DNA of 64,000 nucleotides from Glossina fuscipes (lineage: Eukaryota > Arthropoda > Insecta > Diptera > Glossinidae): NCBI RefSeq assembly GCF_014805625.2, contig NW_023998415.1, positions 18,835,135-18,899,134 on the forward strand. The letters are read 5' to 3'. A program made the translations under genes and the position numbers. Numbering within the stretch: position 1 is the stretch's first letter; every line of letters starts with the position of its first letter. Positions 53,345 to 64,000 of the stretch are shown here, piece by piece. Below the pieces are notes generated by a model. The model was not told the DNA's origin. It saw only the letters and a list, made by a program, of their open reading frames with translations, and made no database searches.

Positions 53345-53428
53345 CCGAGAGCGAGACCGGCACCGAGACCGAGACCGAGAACAAAAACGAGAACGAGAAC
53401 GCGAACGCGAATGCGAACGCGAACGACA
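53283..53428. repeat. (GA)n followed by GA-derived hexamer repeats
   Basis: A GA tract (about 53300-53342) changes into hexamers of the type gaccga, gaacga and gcgaac up to about 53428. This gradual motif drift is typical of replication slippage. It lies about 0.5 kb upstream of the forkhead start codon; the Ser/Phe/Ala open frame on the minus strand is its translation. Confidence 0.93.
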
Positions 53429-55693
53429 ACTATAAGGAGATAAACTAAACTAAAAAGTCCTATGTTAGGCTAAACAGAGTTTTCCTTTATCACGCTACAA
53501 GTTAATGAGCTGAAAATGTGAATCATTAAACTGTTTTACGCTTTGCTTTTCCTACATCTCTATATACACACATATATAGATGCGTCCATATGTATTGTGT
53601 TTGATTATTGGGTGCATTGAATCTCTTCAGTTTGCCGATAGTAGTGTAAAATAACCGAAATTTAGATTTAAATGAAAGGTTTTCGTAGAACGTGATCGCA
53701 TCAAGAAATCATAAATACACGAATGTGTTTACTTTATTTTGCTCTTGCTCTTGCTTTTGCTCTTCCTCCTTGCTTTTGCTTTAGCTTTTCGTTGAGTTCT
53801 TATTCTCTCCTCCAGCTAGGTGCAGCTGTAGGTTTCGTTACATCCTGTCTTCAGCTAATCAACCCATTGTTGCAATTGCCTACTTGGCCGTCGTGTAGCC
53901 AAATCAATAAAGGTGAAGAGGAGGTATAGGTCATTCGCGGTGCGTTTCGAGCTTACCTGTTACCTCTTTAAAGGCCGTATTGTTGTATTATTCTTTTTTC
54001 CTATTTTTTTTTTTTTTTTTTTTTTATTATCATTATTATTGTTTTTCGGTAGCTTTTGGTTTCTGTATAAGATATTCGTTGGTGGTAGGAACGTCGATCT
54101 TGCCTGCTCATGTAAATATTTTGAAATTGCAAAACATTTTATATCTGTAAACAAATAAATGAAATAATTGATTTTTATTGGAAAAACAACGATAGTTGTT
54201 TTACTTTGCGATGATTGCGTTGTTTGCGTTCTTGGGGTGTTTATGATTCCCAAACCACATCAAAGTGAATTCATGCTTTTTCTTTTTAGATTTGAAAAAG
54301 TAATTAAATCGGAATTAATACAATTGCTCAGAGGCGGTTGAAACAAGATAAAATAAGATAAACGAACAATTACGATAGATATAAGTGAAACGGAAAAGTT
54401 ATGATGAGGTGATGATATTCGCTTACTTAATCCATATCTCCTCTTATCCATTATCCACCTAACGGCGGATGCTTAACGAGTTCACGCTACCACCTACTAC
54501 TACAGATAGGTTCAATATGAACGCATAAATATAAACTACGATCAATTTTAAACACGATTCAGTTTATGTTAATCGAAAGTACGATTTAATACAAATCCCG
54601 CCGCGTATATATAACATATGGGAAAATAATTCTCGGGAATAATTAAAAAAAATATATACAGATATATTTATTTATTTATTTATTTTTTGAAAAATTCTCT
54701 AATGCCTTGACGTCTTTCTCCCAAAACTCCACTTTCCACAATGAACTCGTCATTAGATTCAAATTTAATTCGTCCGAGTACCGCTTGGTACCAATTCAAG
54801 CGAATGAGGCAGCAATTCGAATTTCATTTCATGCAATTTTGCCATTGAAGCTGCGGGCTGGCGAGGCGTTATGATTAACACTCAGCGCATTTCCGATTCG
54901 CTGTAATTGGGGCTGGGGTCATGTGTCTCGTCCAAATGGCTCCAAACAAACAGCGATTCGAATCAATGAAACTTTTAGGTGTTTCTTCCACCGCACCCAA
55001 GTTAGGAAAGAATCATTTTTATGGGAAACGCTTCATATCTGTAGGATGTCGTTTATTTCCAAGAGTAATTCACAAAATATTTTGTATACTTTCTGACGGG
55101 ACCAGTTCTTTTGGATTCGCACTCCGTTGAACCTCAATCCGTGCGATCCCGTTTGAAATAAGAGAACCATCGACAGATTATTATTGTCGCAGAAGAAAGG
55201 TTCTAATAACGCTGCCAAGTCAATGTCAATTTGAACGGTGTCTTTTTCTCATCAAAGTATTCGAATTTTCTTTTTTTCTTTTTTGGAAAATGACGACAAT
55301 AGCGACACTAATCGCATTGTGAAATGATGATATGAAATTTTGACTGACATCGCTTTTGACAGAAAATTTTTTATTTTGCAGGAATTACTTGTGGGGCCTA
55401 GCTACTGCTACTGTCTACATACAGGAACATACATACAGACATACAGGCACAAACAATCGAACGTTAATCGTTGCAATATAAAATTTATTGTCTGCTTTGC
55501 TTACGGGTAAAGGAGTTATATATAAAAGTTTTCGTTTTTCCTCATGTGTTCTATAGATATGCTATTCATAATTTCGGACAGAAATGTTTCAAGATATCAA
55601 GTAAATTTTCACATATGAAGAAAGGACAACAGATTGACTTTTGGACACACTAATATGACCAAGTCGACTCAGATAGAGCCTCATGCTGATTAT

Positions 55694-55731
<38 letters not shown>

Positions 55732-57620
55732 TTGAGAGTATACTTTAGAGTATGATTAGTTGTGATTGTCATACAGGAAACCTCATATTACTGTAGTCTG
55801 GCGGAGCGGTTTAATCCGAAAATGTACTAAAATCACGAATATAAATAAGATCGAGTTGTCATCAATGTTAATTTATATGAATGGGAATTGCGGCTTCGAA
55901 ACATATATTTTAGCAGTTACTGTCGAAAGGATCGGCATGATTTACGCGAACTAATCTTTTATAAAGTCACTCAGCTGAACCGTCTGCCAAGCCGTGATAG
56001 CAATCTTTGAAATGAATTAAAAAAGAATTTTATCGTAGTTGGGCCTAAATCCTACGTCTAATAGGTAAGTAATCTTAGATGAGCTAGTTGCAGCAACTTT
56101 ATCCACTTAACTTCATTATAGAGTTCGGTCCACTCATTCGCAATTATCTTGGCTCGACTTGAACGGCGAGAAGAAGAAAAATTTGTCTGTGTGTGACATA
56201 GTTTCGTTAAGTTATGTTTCTAACGTCATTTATTGTTTATTAATTGTATGATTTAAAAATACATTATCAACCGAACTAAAGCACATCTTATAATTTAATG
56301 AAAATTTCAACAATTTCATTATATTGGATGCTGCCCAAAAAATCCACTGCTGAGTTTAAAATACAATTTTAAATAAATAACAAAACTATTTTCATAAATA
56401 AATCTTCACATACGCGTACATAGAACAAATATCGAGAAAATCTCGACACAACAAAAAGTCAATAAATTTTAAATAGATGTATGTAATATATCGCATATTA
56501 ACCATGCAGTGTTAAATAAAGTGGGCGTACAAATGGCAGACCATTTCAGAGAGATCAGGCTATCAGGCAAGAGATTCTCTCGCTCTACCCTAAACACTAA
56601 AGGCAACACGGTACACTACTACTGTCGTGACGTTCGTAAAGCATCGTAACCGATCTTAAATTAATATATATTTTGTTATCATAGGACATGTACAGATAGT
56701 TAGATATGAGTGCATGTACCCTTATGCGAGTTTCACTTTTTCTCTTATTTGTCCGCTTTAAGGAGTAAAATTGTTACAACGAAATGTGAATTTCTTTTCT
56801 TTCTTTTCGCCCCTTTATATAATCGGGAATGCATTCGTTTAACGATTTAAAGCTTCAGCTGATACGTGAGCAAAAGGGAAACTGGATTGGAAAAGCATTT
56901 CAAAATCTTCGGATATATCGAGCACAGGTGCATAGCAAAAAAGGTATCTCTAATGGATATTCATGATGAATACACATGTGTCTAATGTTATTGTGTGTAT
57001 TAAATATAAAACGAGTAGTTTTGCTTTACTCCTTATCTTAATTTCGTGAATGAATGAATTTCCTTAGAAAAAATTGCGTGTAAGGCTGCCGATACCTTAT
57101 AACGACTGATAAATGATGAGATGAACGAGAGTGAGAAGCACAAAGATATTGTATATCAAATAATCGAGAGAGCACGCGAAAATGTGTGAGAGGGAGGGGA
57201 AGAGAGCGGAGAGTCACTTACGATCTGCTTTATTTGGATAAATGGGTGTTACGGCATTATGACCAATTAGAAGCGAGAATATCAAATTCTTCACAGAATT
57301 CGTTTCTGTTCCTTATTTTGTTGCGTACATTTTTCTTGCATTTATGGCGGTTTCTTGTTTTCATTTGTTTTCATAATTTTGTTAAAACAACATAAATCGA
57401 GAATTTAATTCCCATTCAAATTTGAAGGAATACAATAAATATTGAATTTTCAGGAGATTATAATTAATTTTTTTTTGCTTTTATTTCAATATTTATTTAT
57501 TTATTGACGATGTAACTTTCTATGTAAGAAACTTGAAATAATTGATAAAATCTCATATGTCTAGTTAGTCTAGAGGTGATTGCCTATGTTGACCAACTTA
57601 ATTAAATATAATTTTCAATT
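53429..57620. other. Intergenic sequence upstream of the forkhead gene
   Basis: About 4.2 kb without a recognisable gene. It includes a T tract (about 54006-54025), a (TTTA)n tract (about 54665-54685) and a TA tract (55699-55730). The stretch 54700-55230 is GC-richer and non-repetitive and might be regulatory, but I can point to no specific binding sites. Confidence 0.6.
55699..55730. repeat. (AT)n microsatellite
   Basis: Uninterrupted TA tract of about 32 nt. Confidence 0.93.
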
Positions 57621-57629
57621 TGCCAAACC

Positions 57630-58330
57630 TGTAACCAGTAGTCGTTTTAGACGACGACGTGCAAGGAGATGGCTTAAGAGTTCGGCGCCAGATCTGATGG
57701 TACTTTCCCAAATTACAGCTGGAATATTTACGCTCCCAAAATTTGCTCGCATTGGTTTTGTGCTAACGGGCACCAATTATTACACGCAAGATCTTTGTTT
57801 GCCATTTTTCCAACATAGCTATGTTGCATATAACAGCTACTCCGCAAACTTTAATTCCGTAGGAGCACGTAGGCTCAAATAATAGCATTGCGTTGTATAG
57901 TGCAACGCTATCAAGACCTAGTGTTGACTTTGAATTTAACAGTCAGCTCCGTTTTCGATTTTATTTGAGTTAACTTGAGTCCATGTGAGGCGAAGATCGA
58001 AATGGATCTCCAAGTCTTTGACGTGAGTTTGCTCGAGTCCTCCCACGCAATGGACGGTCTATGAAGCACGCTATTTCACTTCTAGTGGTAAGAGTAATAT
58101 ACACTTATTTTGCACGGTCAACGCTTATTTTCTATTTTTGTAGGCCCTGCTCTAAGATGACTACACGGTTTTAAGCTTGTCTTGTCGCTATGACGGGATG
58201 CGTGCGGTGCGTGCCCCTAATTGCGTTGGTGGCCGGCAAGTCCGCTGCGTCCAAAAGATGGAGAATAGAACCTAAACTGCAGCTTGGCTATTGTTTCTGA
58301 GGTGCTAGGAGTCTCGGGAATAATCTTCCA
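57630..58330 (-). mobile_element. Decayed jockey-clade non-LTR retrotransposon, reverse transcriptase C-terminal part
   Basis: Minus-strand fragments occur in the right order for a jockey-type ORF2. LGSILHLLDAADLPATNAIR (about 58160-58275) corresponds to the GP.LY..Y..DLP block. VDRAK, a stop, then VYITLTTRSEI (about 58060-58124) corresponds to V...KS..I.FT. KDLEIHFDLRLTWTQ (about 57975-58025) corresponds to YLG..LD.RLTW. SYGIKVCGVAV and IAMLEKWQTKILRVIIGA (about 57770-57880) correspond to TYGI.LWG and L...Q.K.LR.I. LLSHLLARRRLKRL (about 57640-57700) comes last. Several frameshifts and stops separate them, so the copy is dead. The upstream half of ORF2 is not clearly visible beyond 58330. Confidence 0.78.
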
Positions 58331-59373
58331 GCTTCGGAAACAGGACGTCTTGGGTCTTTCCTAGTGACTGCGGTTAACCCAAATCGAGGCAAGAGCTTTT
58401 CCTTGGCGAAGAGTTACATTGCAACCGAGTGTATTGCATTATTTCAATATTAATGCACCCAAAGGAAGTCTTAGATAGACCTCGATTTTACCGGAGCGGG
58501 AAATACGTCTGTATATATGTTTCTGCTGTAGGCCCTCGAGAAGTAATCATCTTTGCTGCGCTAAGTTTACGTTTTCCCACTGCATTCTACATCGTGTGAT
58601 AATGCGTCTACTGCGGGACCCACTTAATATACCGAGAGATATATGTGCAATACGCAAAAATGTTATTCAGTTTCTTTCGGAGAAAAAACTCGAGAAGAGA
58701 GCAAAAGTTTTAAATTCGGATTGAAGACTAATCAACAGCCAACGGGGTGGCTACATGGTGGCGAAAAGTAAAAAAATATCTTTAGGTGAAAAGTCGTTTT
58801 AGAGAAATGTTTAGAAATTATGACAAAAAATAAGAAATTCATTATGTATTGTTTGTCTCGTCAAAATAGTTGTGTCGCATAGTTGTGGTAGCTCAAACGT
58901 ATATAGATCGGTATAGCATAAGAATATTATTCCGCGAGCGACAGTAAACTGTAGATGCGGAAATTTTCTTGATTGTGGAAATTCGGCTTTGTTGAATAAC
59001 CGATTGCTATGCGATACAAACAGTGGGCATTTAAAAGCAATCCTTTTTCAAACATGAACAATAAGCATATCATGCCAGTTTGCCAAACCCCGTCGCTATC
59101 TTGAATTACTCCCGTGATCGACGAGTAAAAAGATATCATTTATTTACCTTATCGTGTTGTTTTTTATGGCACAAGGATTGGGTTTCGCGTGTTTTTTACA
59201 ATAAGATTTCATTACACTTACTTTCGACAATGTGATTGCGTACAAACCAAGTCGTGCTGAGACTTTGTACACACCTGACAACACAATGTCAATTTTGCTG
59301 TAGGTCACAAGGTAATGAATTATCTTCTTCTTAACAATCCTCTTCATATGCGTATCAGAAAAATGGGCTGGAG

Positions 59374-59405
<32 letters not shown>

Positions 59406-60988
59406 TAGAGACGATGACATAACGATACGGTGGCGGGTGCCACGAAGTAATGGAATACCGTTTTCTTAATAGTCACCCTGATATTTGATATGAATCAAAT
59501 AAAAGGGCGAAGAGAATAAGGCGTGATTGAAAGGGCATAAAATAAATTATATAACGAATATTGTTAAGAAAAGGTTTCATTTTAAGCGAAAGAAATGGCG
59601 GAAGATAATTCCTGTCCGCATGGGTGGCTGAAGACAAGACATCTCCACTAGTAGCTCAATGTTAGTAACTCAATAAAGTCAATAGACCTAGAAGCCAGTG
59701 CTTTAGGACTTTAGTCTTCGACACATTAATAATAATAATTATTCCTGTCACAGAGTCACTTTTGTATGAAGCACTAACGGACGGTTAGTGAAAATGGATT
59801 TCTTGCGCATTAAAACCGCCGAAGCTCCCCAAGCTGTTATGCATATTCACATAAAAGTATCTCTGCAATAAGCTTTCATAACTTTTTTACTTCAAAACAT
59901 TTTTCATATTAACATGATAAAAAAAATAAATAATATAATTACATTTCACTTTTTCTTACACAAAAGAAGAAATTTCATGTATAGTCAGTCATCCACTCTG
60001 CGTAACATGGCCGGGTGGTAGCGTAGTGCCTGGAAACCATCTCATATGGAATTTTTGTGTATATATTTGCTTAAACTAATACATCATATAGAATAAAATA
60101 ATTTAATCTAAAAAAATTTCGTGCGTCATGTGTCGAAGCCGTGTCATAATGAGATACCTCCAAGTAATGTAGATCAGTGGAATGTATGCGGTGTTGCGTC
60201 GAAATCATGTTTGGCAAATACCGAGTTAAGCGGGTTCCTCCTGTGTATGCGTAATAGGAATTTGGATTGAAGATGGGTTCGTCCCTATACTGTACATGAA
60301 TATATTGTCCGAACTTGAATGAGAGGTAAAACTTTAATTGAAGTTTTCTTAAACTCGATTTATTTTCATATACACTTAGCTAACAGCAATCGATTGGACC
60401 GATTGGAATGTGTTTATCGAAGACGTGGGATAAATGTTAATAAACTTGTACGATTTGTATACAGAAATATTATAAAAAGACGTGTTCGCGCATCCTCTCA
60501 AGCACTTCTCAAGGTATGCCTTTAGAGTGGGCTATAACGAGCTCTTCTCAGATAGTTATAGATCGACAAACAGATAGCACTACAGAATATTGTAATGAGG
60601 CAGAGAGGAAGCGAAAATGTAGAAAGAGAGTTTGCTCTTGTGCCTTGTGCATGTTCTTGTTCGTTTACTAATCAAACTAATGGGAGGAGTTACATGTATA
60701 TGCAGGCGTACTGAGCGTTGATTATTAAAAGCACTTATTATGCATAATTAACAATTTTGTTTAATTGAATCTAAATGTTAACTTGACATGGGTAAAATGG
60801 CCGTTTAATGCAATGTGCTTATGAACATTGCTTTCTTGTTCTCATAGTTCCGTTAATTTCATTGCAATTCAATTAAGAATTACTTGCGTAAAAGTATAAT
60901 GAAAATCGTATATAAAAAAAAAACAAAAAACATCAGATTATAGATAAATTTACGTTTATTAAAAATATACAAAGGCACACATATATAT

Positions 60989-61047
<59 letters not shown>

Positions 61048-61920
61048 TACACAGCATAGCACAGCACTGCGCAGGCAATCTTCCGCACCTCGGCAAGAAC
61101 TTTGCGTGCTTGGGGTAAATAAAATTATGAAAAAAAAACTACACACGAACACATTACTGTCATGTTTATGTAAAATGACAAAAAATCAGGAAAACGTTCA
61201 TAACTCTCGGATTCAAACGTTATCACCATTTTTCCATCTATAATATGCGAAATTGATGAATACGCTCTAATTGTAATATCCTTAATTAATAGTTAATTAT
61301 TGTTTGTAACCGGCGGTCACTTTGCTCTTTTCACATTGTTTTCAGCTTGGATTTGATTGGCAAATAATAATTTCCAACAAAACCATAACTGCAACGCTGT
61401 TCAATTCATAGAGCTTGGGTATACAAAAGTTATGAATTATGAATGAGGAAAATTTATGAAAATTAAACAAGGCAAGCGAATAATCAAGCTAGATCCGCTT
61501 AGTTAAAAGCTGGCCGCGTTAAAATCTATTTTAGATAAACGCCGTTTGCGATTGACAGAATAATGATCAAATCTTTTCGCATTGGATGGAAATTTTTCTG
61601 CTTTCTATCAGGATATCTTTCGTGATATTTTCCTCATTAGGGGCACGCTTTTCGGAATTTTCTTACCAGGAATTAGGAAACGGCCCGAACGGATTATCTC
61701 TTTCGTGGAGAAATTCGACAGAGCGATTTTGCGTCAAATCATTGATGATTGAAATTTTGTCTTGTTAGCAGTCCTTTCAATAATTTCAAATTCTTTGCTG
61801 ATCTATCTCTAGGTCCTAGGAAAAATTAGGGTTTTTTTTTGATGCCGGTGTTATTTAGCATGTGCGGAGTGATCGAGGTTGCCATTTGGTCTTGAACACT
61901 TATTGCGCTTCTGAGTGCAG
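58331..61920. other. Intergenic sequence
   Basis: No gene recognised. It contains a GA tract (59374-59405) and a CA microsatellite (60993-61044). The sequence between 58331 and 58700 may be further, unrecognisable debris of the adjacent retrotransposon. Confidence 0.6.
60993..61044. repeat. (CA)n microsatellite
   Basis: About 26 uninterrupted ac units; the minus-strand open frame over it is not a gene. Confidence 0.96.
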
Positions 61921-61924
61921 TAGT

Positions 61925-62065
61925 TTTTTTATACCCATATCCGGAGGATAGGAGTTATATCAAATTTGTCAAAATGTTTGCAACGTGTAGAAAAAAGCCT
62001 CACAAGTATACATATATTCTTGATCAAACTCAAATTCTGAATCGATTTTCGTCTGTCCCTCTGCT
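61925..62065 (+). repeat. Dispersed fly repeat, partial copy 5
   Basis: Starts tttatacccatatccggagg, continues with atcaaatttgtcaaaatgtt and aattctgaatcgattttcgt, in the same orientation as the long copy at 12676-13385. This copy shows the tatacc...gga end that the longer copy lacks. Confidence 0.5.
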
Positions 62066-64000
62066 CATGTTTTTGCCAGCTTTTTTTTTTTTTTTTTTTT
62101 TTTTAATCCAAATGACGCCTTCATCTTCATATACGTTAAAAAATAAATAAATCGAAATTTGTCAAGGAATGGTCGTGTGAATCTCATCCTCTGTCAAGAC
62201 TAGAATATGCGTCAGTAGTTTGGCACTCAAGTTATAAATGTGATAGTGATCGAATTTCGACACTGTCGAAAATAATTCCTTATCTTCGTCTCATGGTCTA
62301 TACAATTAAACTTCACCTCGGACCAACTTCTCATAAATGAAGATTTACCCTTTGCACCACCTTTAATGTTAAGCAAATGACAAATAGAGAAACGCTATCG
62401 CCAGCATCACTTGGTGCAAATAATTTTAATATCCCGCAAATTGAGTTGACATAGTATATCCTTATTAATTCACTGCTTTATCGCCTCTCAGCTACGGGCT
62501 GTTTAAATCCTTTCATTGTGCATTGTGCAAAAACACTAACGTTGATTATGTTTTATTCATTTTTTCTGATTCGGTTAGCCGAATCGAATCATGCTATGAG
62601 TTCAATTGTATTTTTCTTAATTAATCCTATAAATGTTCGCGTATATGTTAATTACAGTATTTTATATTATTAAAAAATTAACATTGAACGGTGTAGCGGT
62701 GATTACTAAATGAGTGCAGAAAAAATACAGTTTAACGGTGAGAAGAGAAAATAAAGTTAATGTGATATGTGTATTCAGTTGAAGTTGACCTTAAATTGAC
62801 TTCCGTATCAAGTTTTGCCCGAGTCTGGATATGAGATCGCCAGTAAGTTTACAAGTTAAGCATGTATATATTATATTTTGGACAACCCAACGATAATCCG
62901 AAGAGCAAAGTGAGGAAGCGATCTACGGTAAAGTTGTAGCGCCAAACGATTGCCCTATTTTCGTAGAATCAACTATGTGGAGCGTGTGTTATGAACAACC
63001 CTAATTGGGGAACACTATTACAAGGAACTCATGTAATTAATCCAATCATTAATGACAGAATCAACTCACATTTAAATCTCCAAACACATATAATAAACCG
63101 TATTGTGCATAGCAATAGAAAACTGAATGCCCTGCAATGAATAGACAACATTTAGTCATATGTGTATTTGTTAAATGTATGTTTGCGGTGAATTTTAGGT
63201 GAATACTAGGAACGAAGAAAATTTTCTTAACTAGAATTGTCATTATAACATGATCACATCAATGTTCATTGCACTCCCCGCCAAGCATCTCAAAGGCACT
63301 TTAGTAAGAATAAGTTGTTAGTTCAGAATGTGCTTCTGATTGATACTTGTTTTGAAAAATACTTTTTCGTCTACTTTTTAACAAATGAAAACAGTATAGT
63401 CAAGCAGGGATGGCCAATGAATGCGCCACATCGTTTCACGTAACACGGTTCTTCATTTATTGTTCTGATAAAATGTCAAAAACTATATTTTGTTACCATA
63501 TAAAGGTATATTTTTCATTTCTTTCGCAGAAGTAGACGTCTAAATAAGAATCGAGAGATTCAAAATCCATGGCGTTGGAAATTATTTTAATCGTAGCAGT
63601 GGTGTGTGCTTAGTTCACCAAACCAACTTCAATCCAATTTCGTAACTCATACCGTTTCCTCCCATCTTTCGGAACGTCATCATGTAATGTTGCACGTATA
63701 GAGGACGACTCCTGAGTAATTGATCATCTTACGAGAAAGAAAAATATTTTTCATTGGGAATCATTATTTCATAGAAGGTGCGTGTCACATAGTCCGAATT
63801 CATCAAAATTAATTTTTATATTAAAATTCTTATTATTCACATAACTTTCTCATAAAGTACAAAATTTAGACTTTGCTGTCGTGAAAAAAGCTTACTTTCT
63901 ATAAGAACTCTTGGATGGCGTGGACTCTAGAAAATAGTCCCACTTGGCCCAAATTTGTTCATTTTTATATCAAATTGCTATTATGGATATCGTAAAATAT
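62066..64000. other. Intergenic sequence to window end
   Basis: A T tract at about 62082-62103, then about 1.9 kb of AT-rich sequence without motif, repeat or open frame that I can support. Confidence 0.65.

Noticed and set aside
60001..60060. tRNA-like string (ggccgggtggtagcgtagtg)
   Set aside because: No matching acceptor stem, no T-loop motif at the right distance; no cloverleaf can be folded.
63568..63615. Short ATG frame with signal-peptide-like start (MALEIILIVAVVCA)
   Set aside because: Ends at a stop after 14 codons and nothing downstream is coding-like.

Overview
The window is AT-rich nuclear DNA from a higher fly (Brachycera). The protein segments look close, from memory, to Drosophila proteins. 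Introns are long and full of TA, CA, GA and A/T homopolymer tracts, and decayed non-LTR retrotransposons and a dispersed fly-type repeat are present. I cannot tell from the sequence alone whether it is a tephritid, a calyptrate or a tsetse-like fly. Gene density is very low: two real protein-coding genes are supported, and nearly all other open frames are chance or microsatellite frames.

Left half, + strand (1 to about 31.1 kb): the 3' part of a Cys-loop ligand-gated chloride channel gene, best matched from memory to pHCl-1, the pH-sensitive chloride channel. The exons for the extracellular ligand-binding domain lie upstream of the window. Visible here are two alternative versions of the exon for the end of the ligand-binding domain, M1 and the start of M2 (148-300 and 1930-2082, both 153 nt). 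Then come the M2-M3 exon (6163-6377), a 51-nt microexon (15159-15209), a large loop exon (20539-21225), a Cys-rich loop exon (30430-30543) and the M4/stop exon (30667-30798). All junction phases fit. The three loop exons begin and end in phase 0, so any of them can be skipped without a frameshift.

Middle (about 31 to 49 kb): no recognised gene. There is a 100-N assembly gap at 34654-34753. Two short coding-like open segments (31558-31740 and 35477-35628) deserve checking, and there is an LTR-like or promoter-like stretch near 46.6-47.0 kb.

Right part, - strand (49.1 to 52.8 kb): a complete three-exon forkhead transcription factor gene of 367 codons, best matched to FoxL1 (fd64A). Its forkhead domain is split by a 2.5-kb intron, and an eh1-like repressor motif sits at the extreme C-terminus. 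Its upstream flank (about 52.8-57.6 kb) holds GA/hexamer simple repeats and unassigned sequence. A decayed jockey-clade reverse transcriptase lies at 57.6-58.3 kb (- strand), and the rest to 64 kb has no gene I can recognise.

No CRISPR array, operon, rRNA, convincing tRNA or bacterial-type feature is present. The two genes are unrelated in function (neuronal or epithelial anion channel versus transcription factor) and end towards each other (tail to tail), about 18 kb apart.
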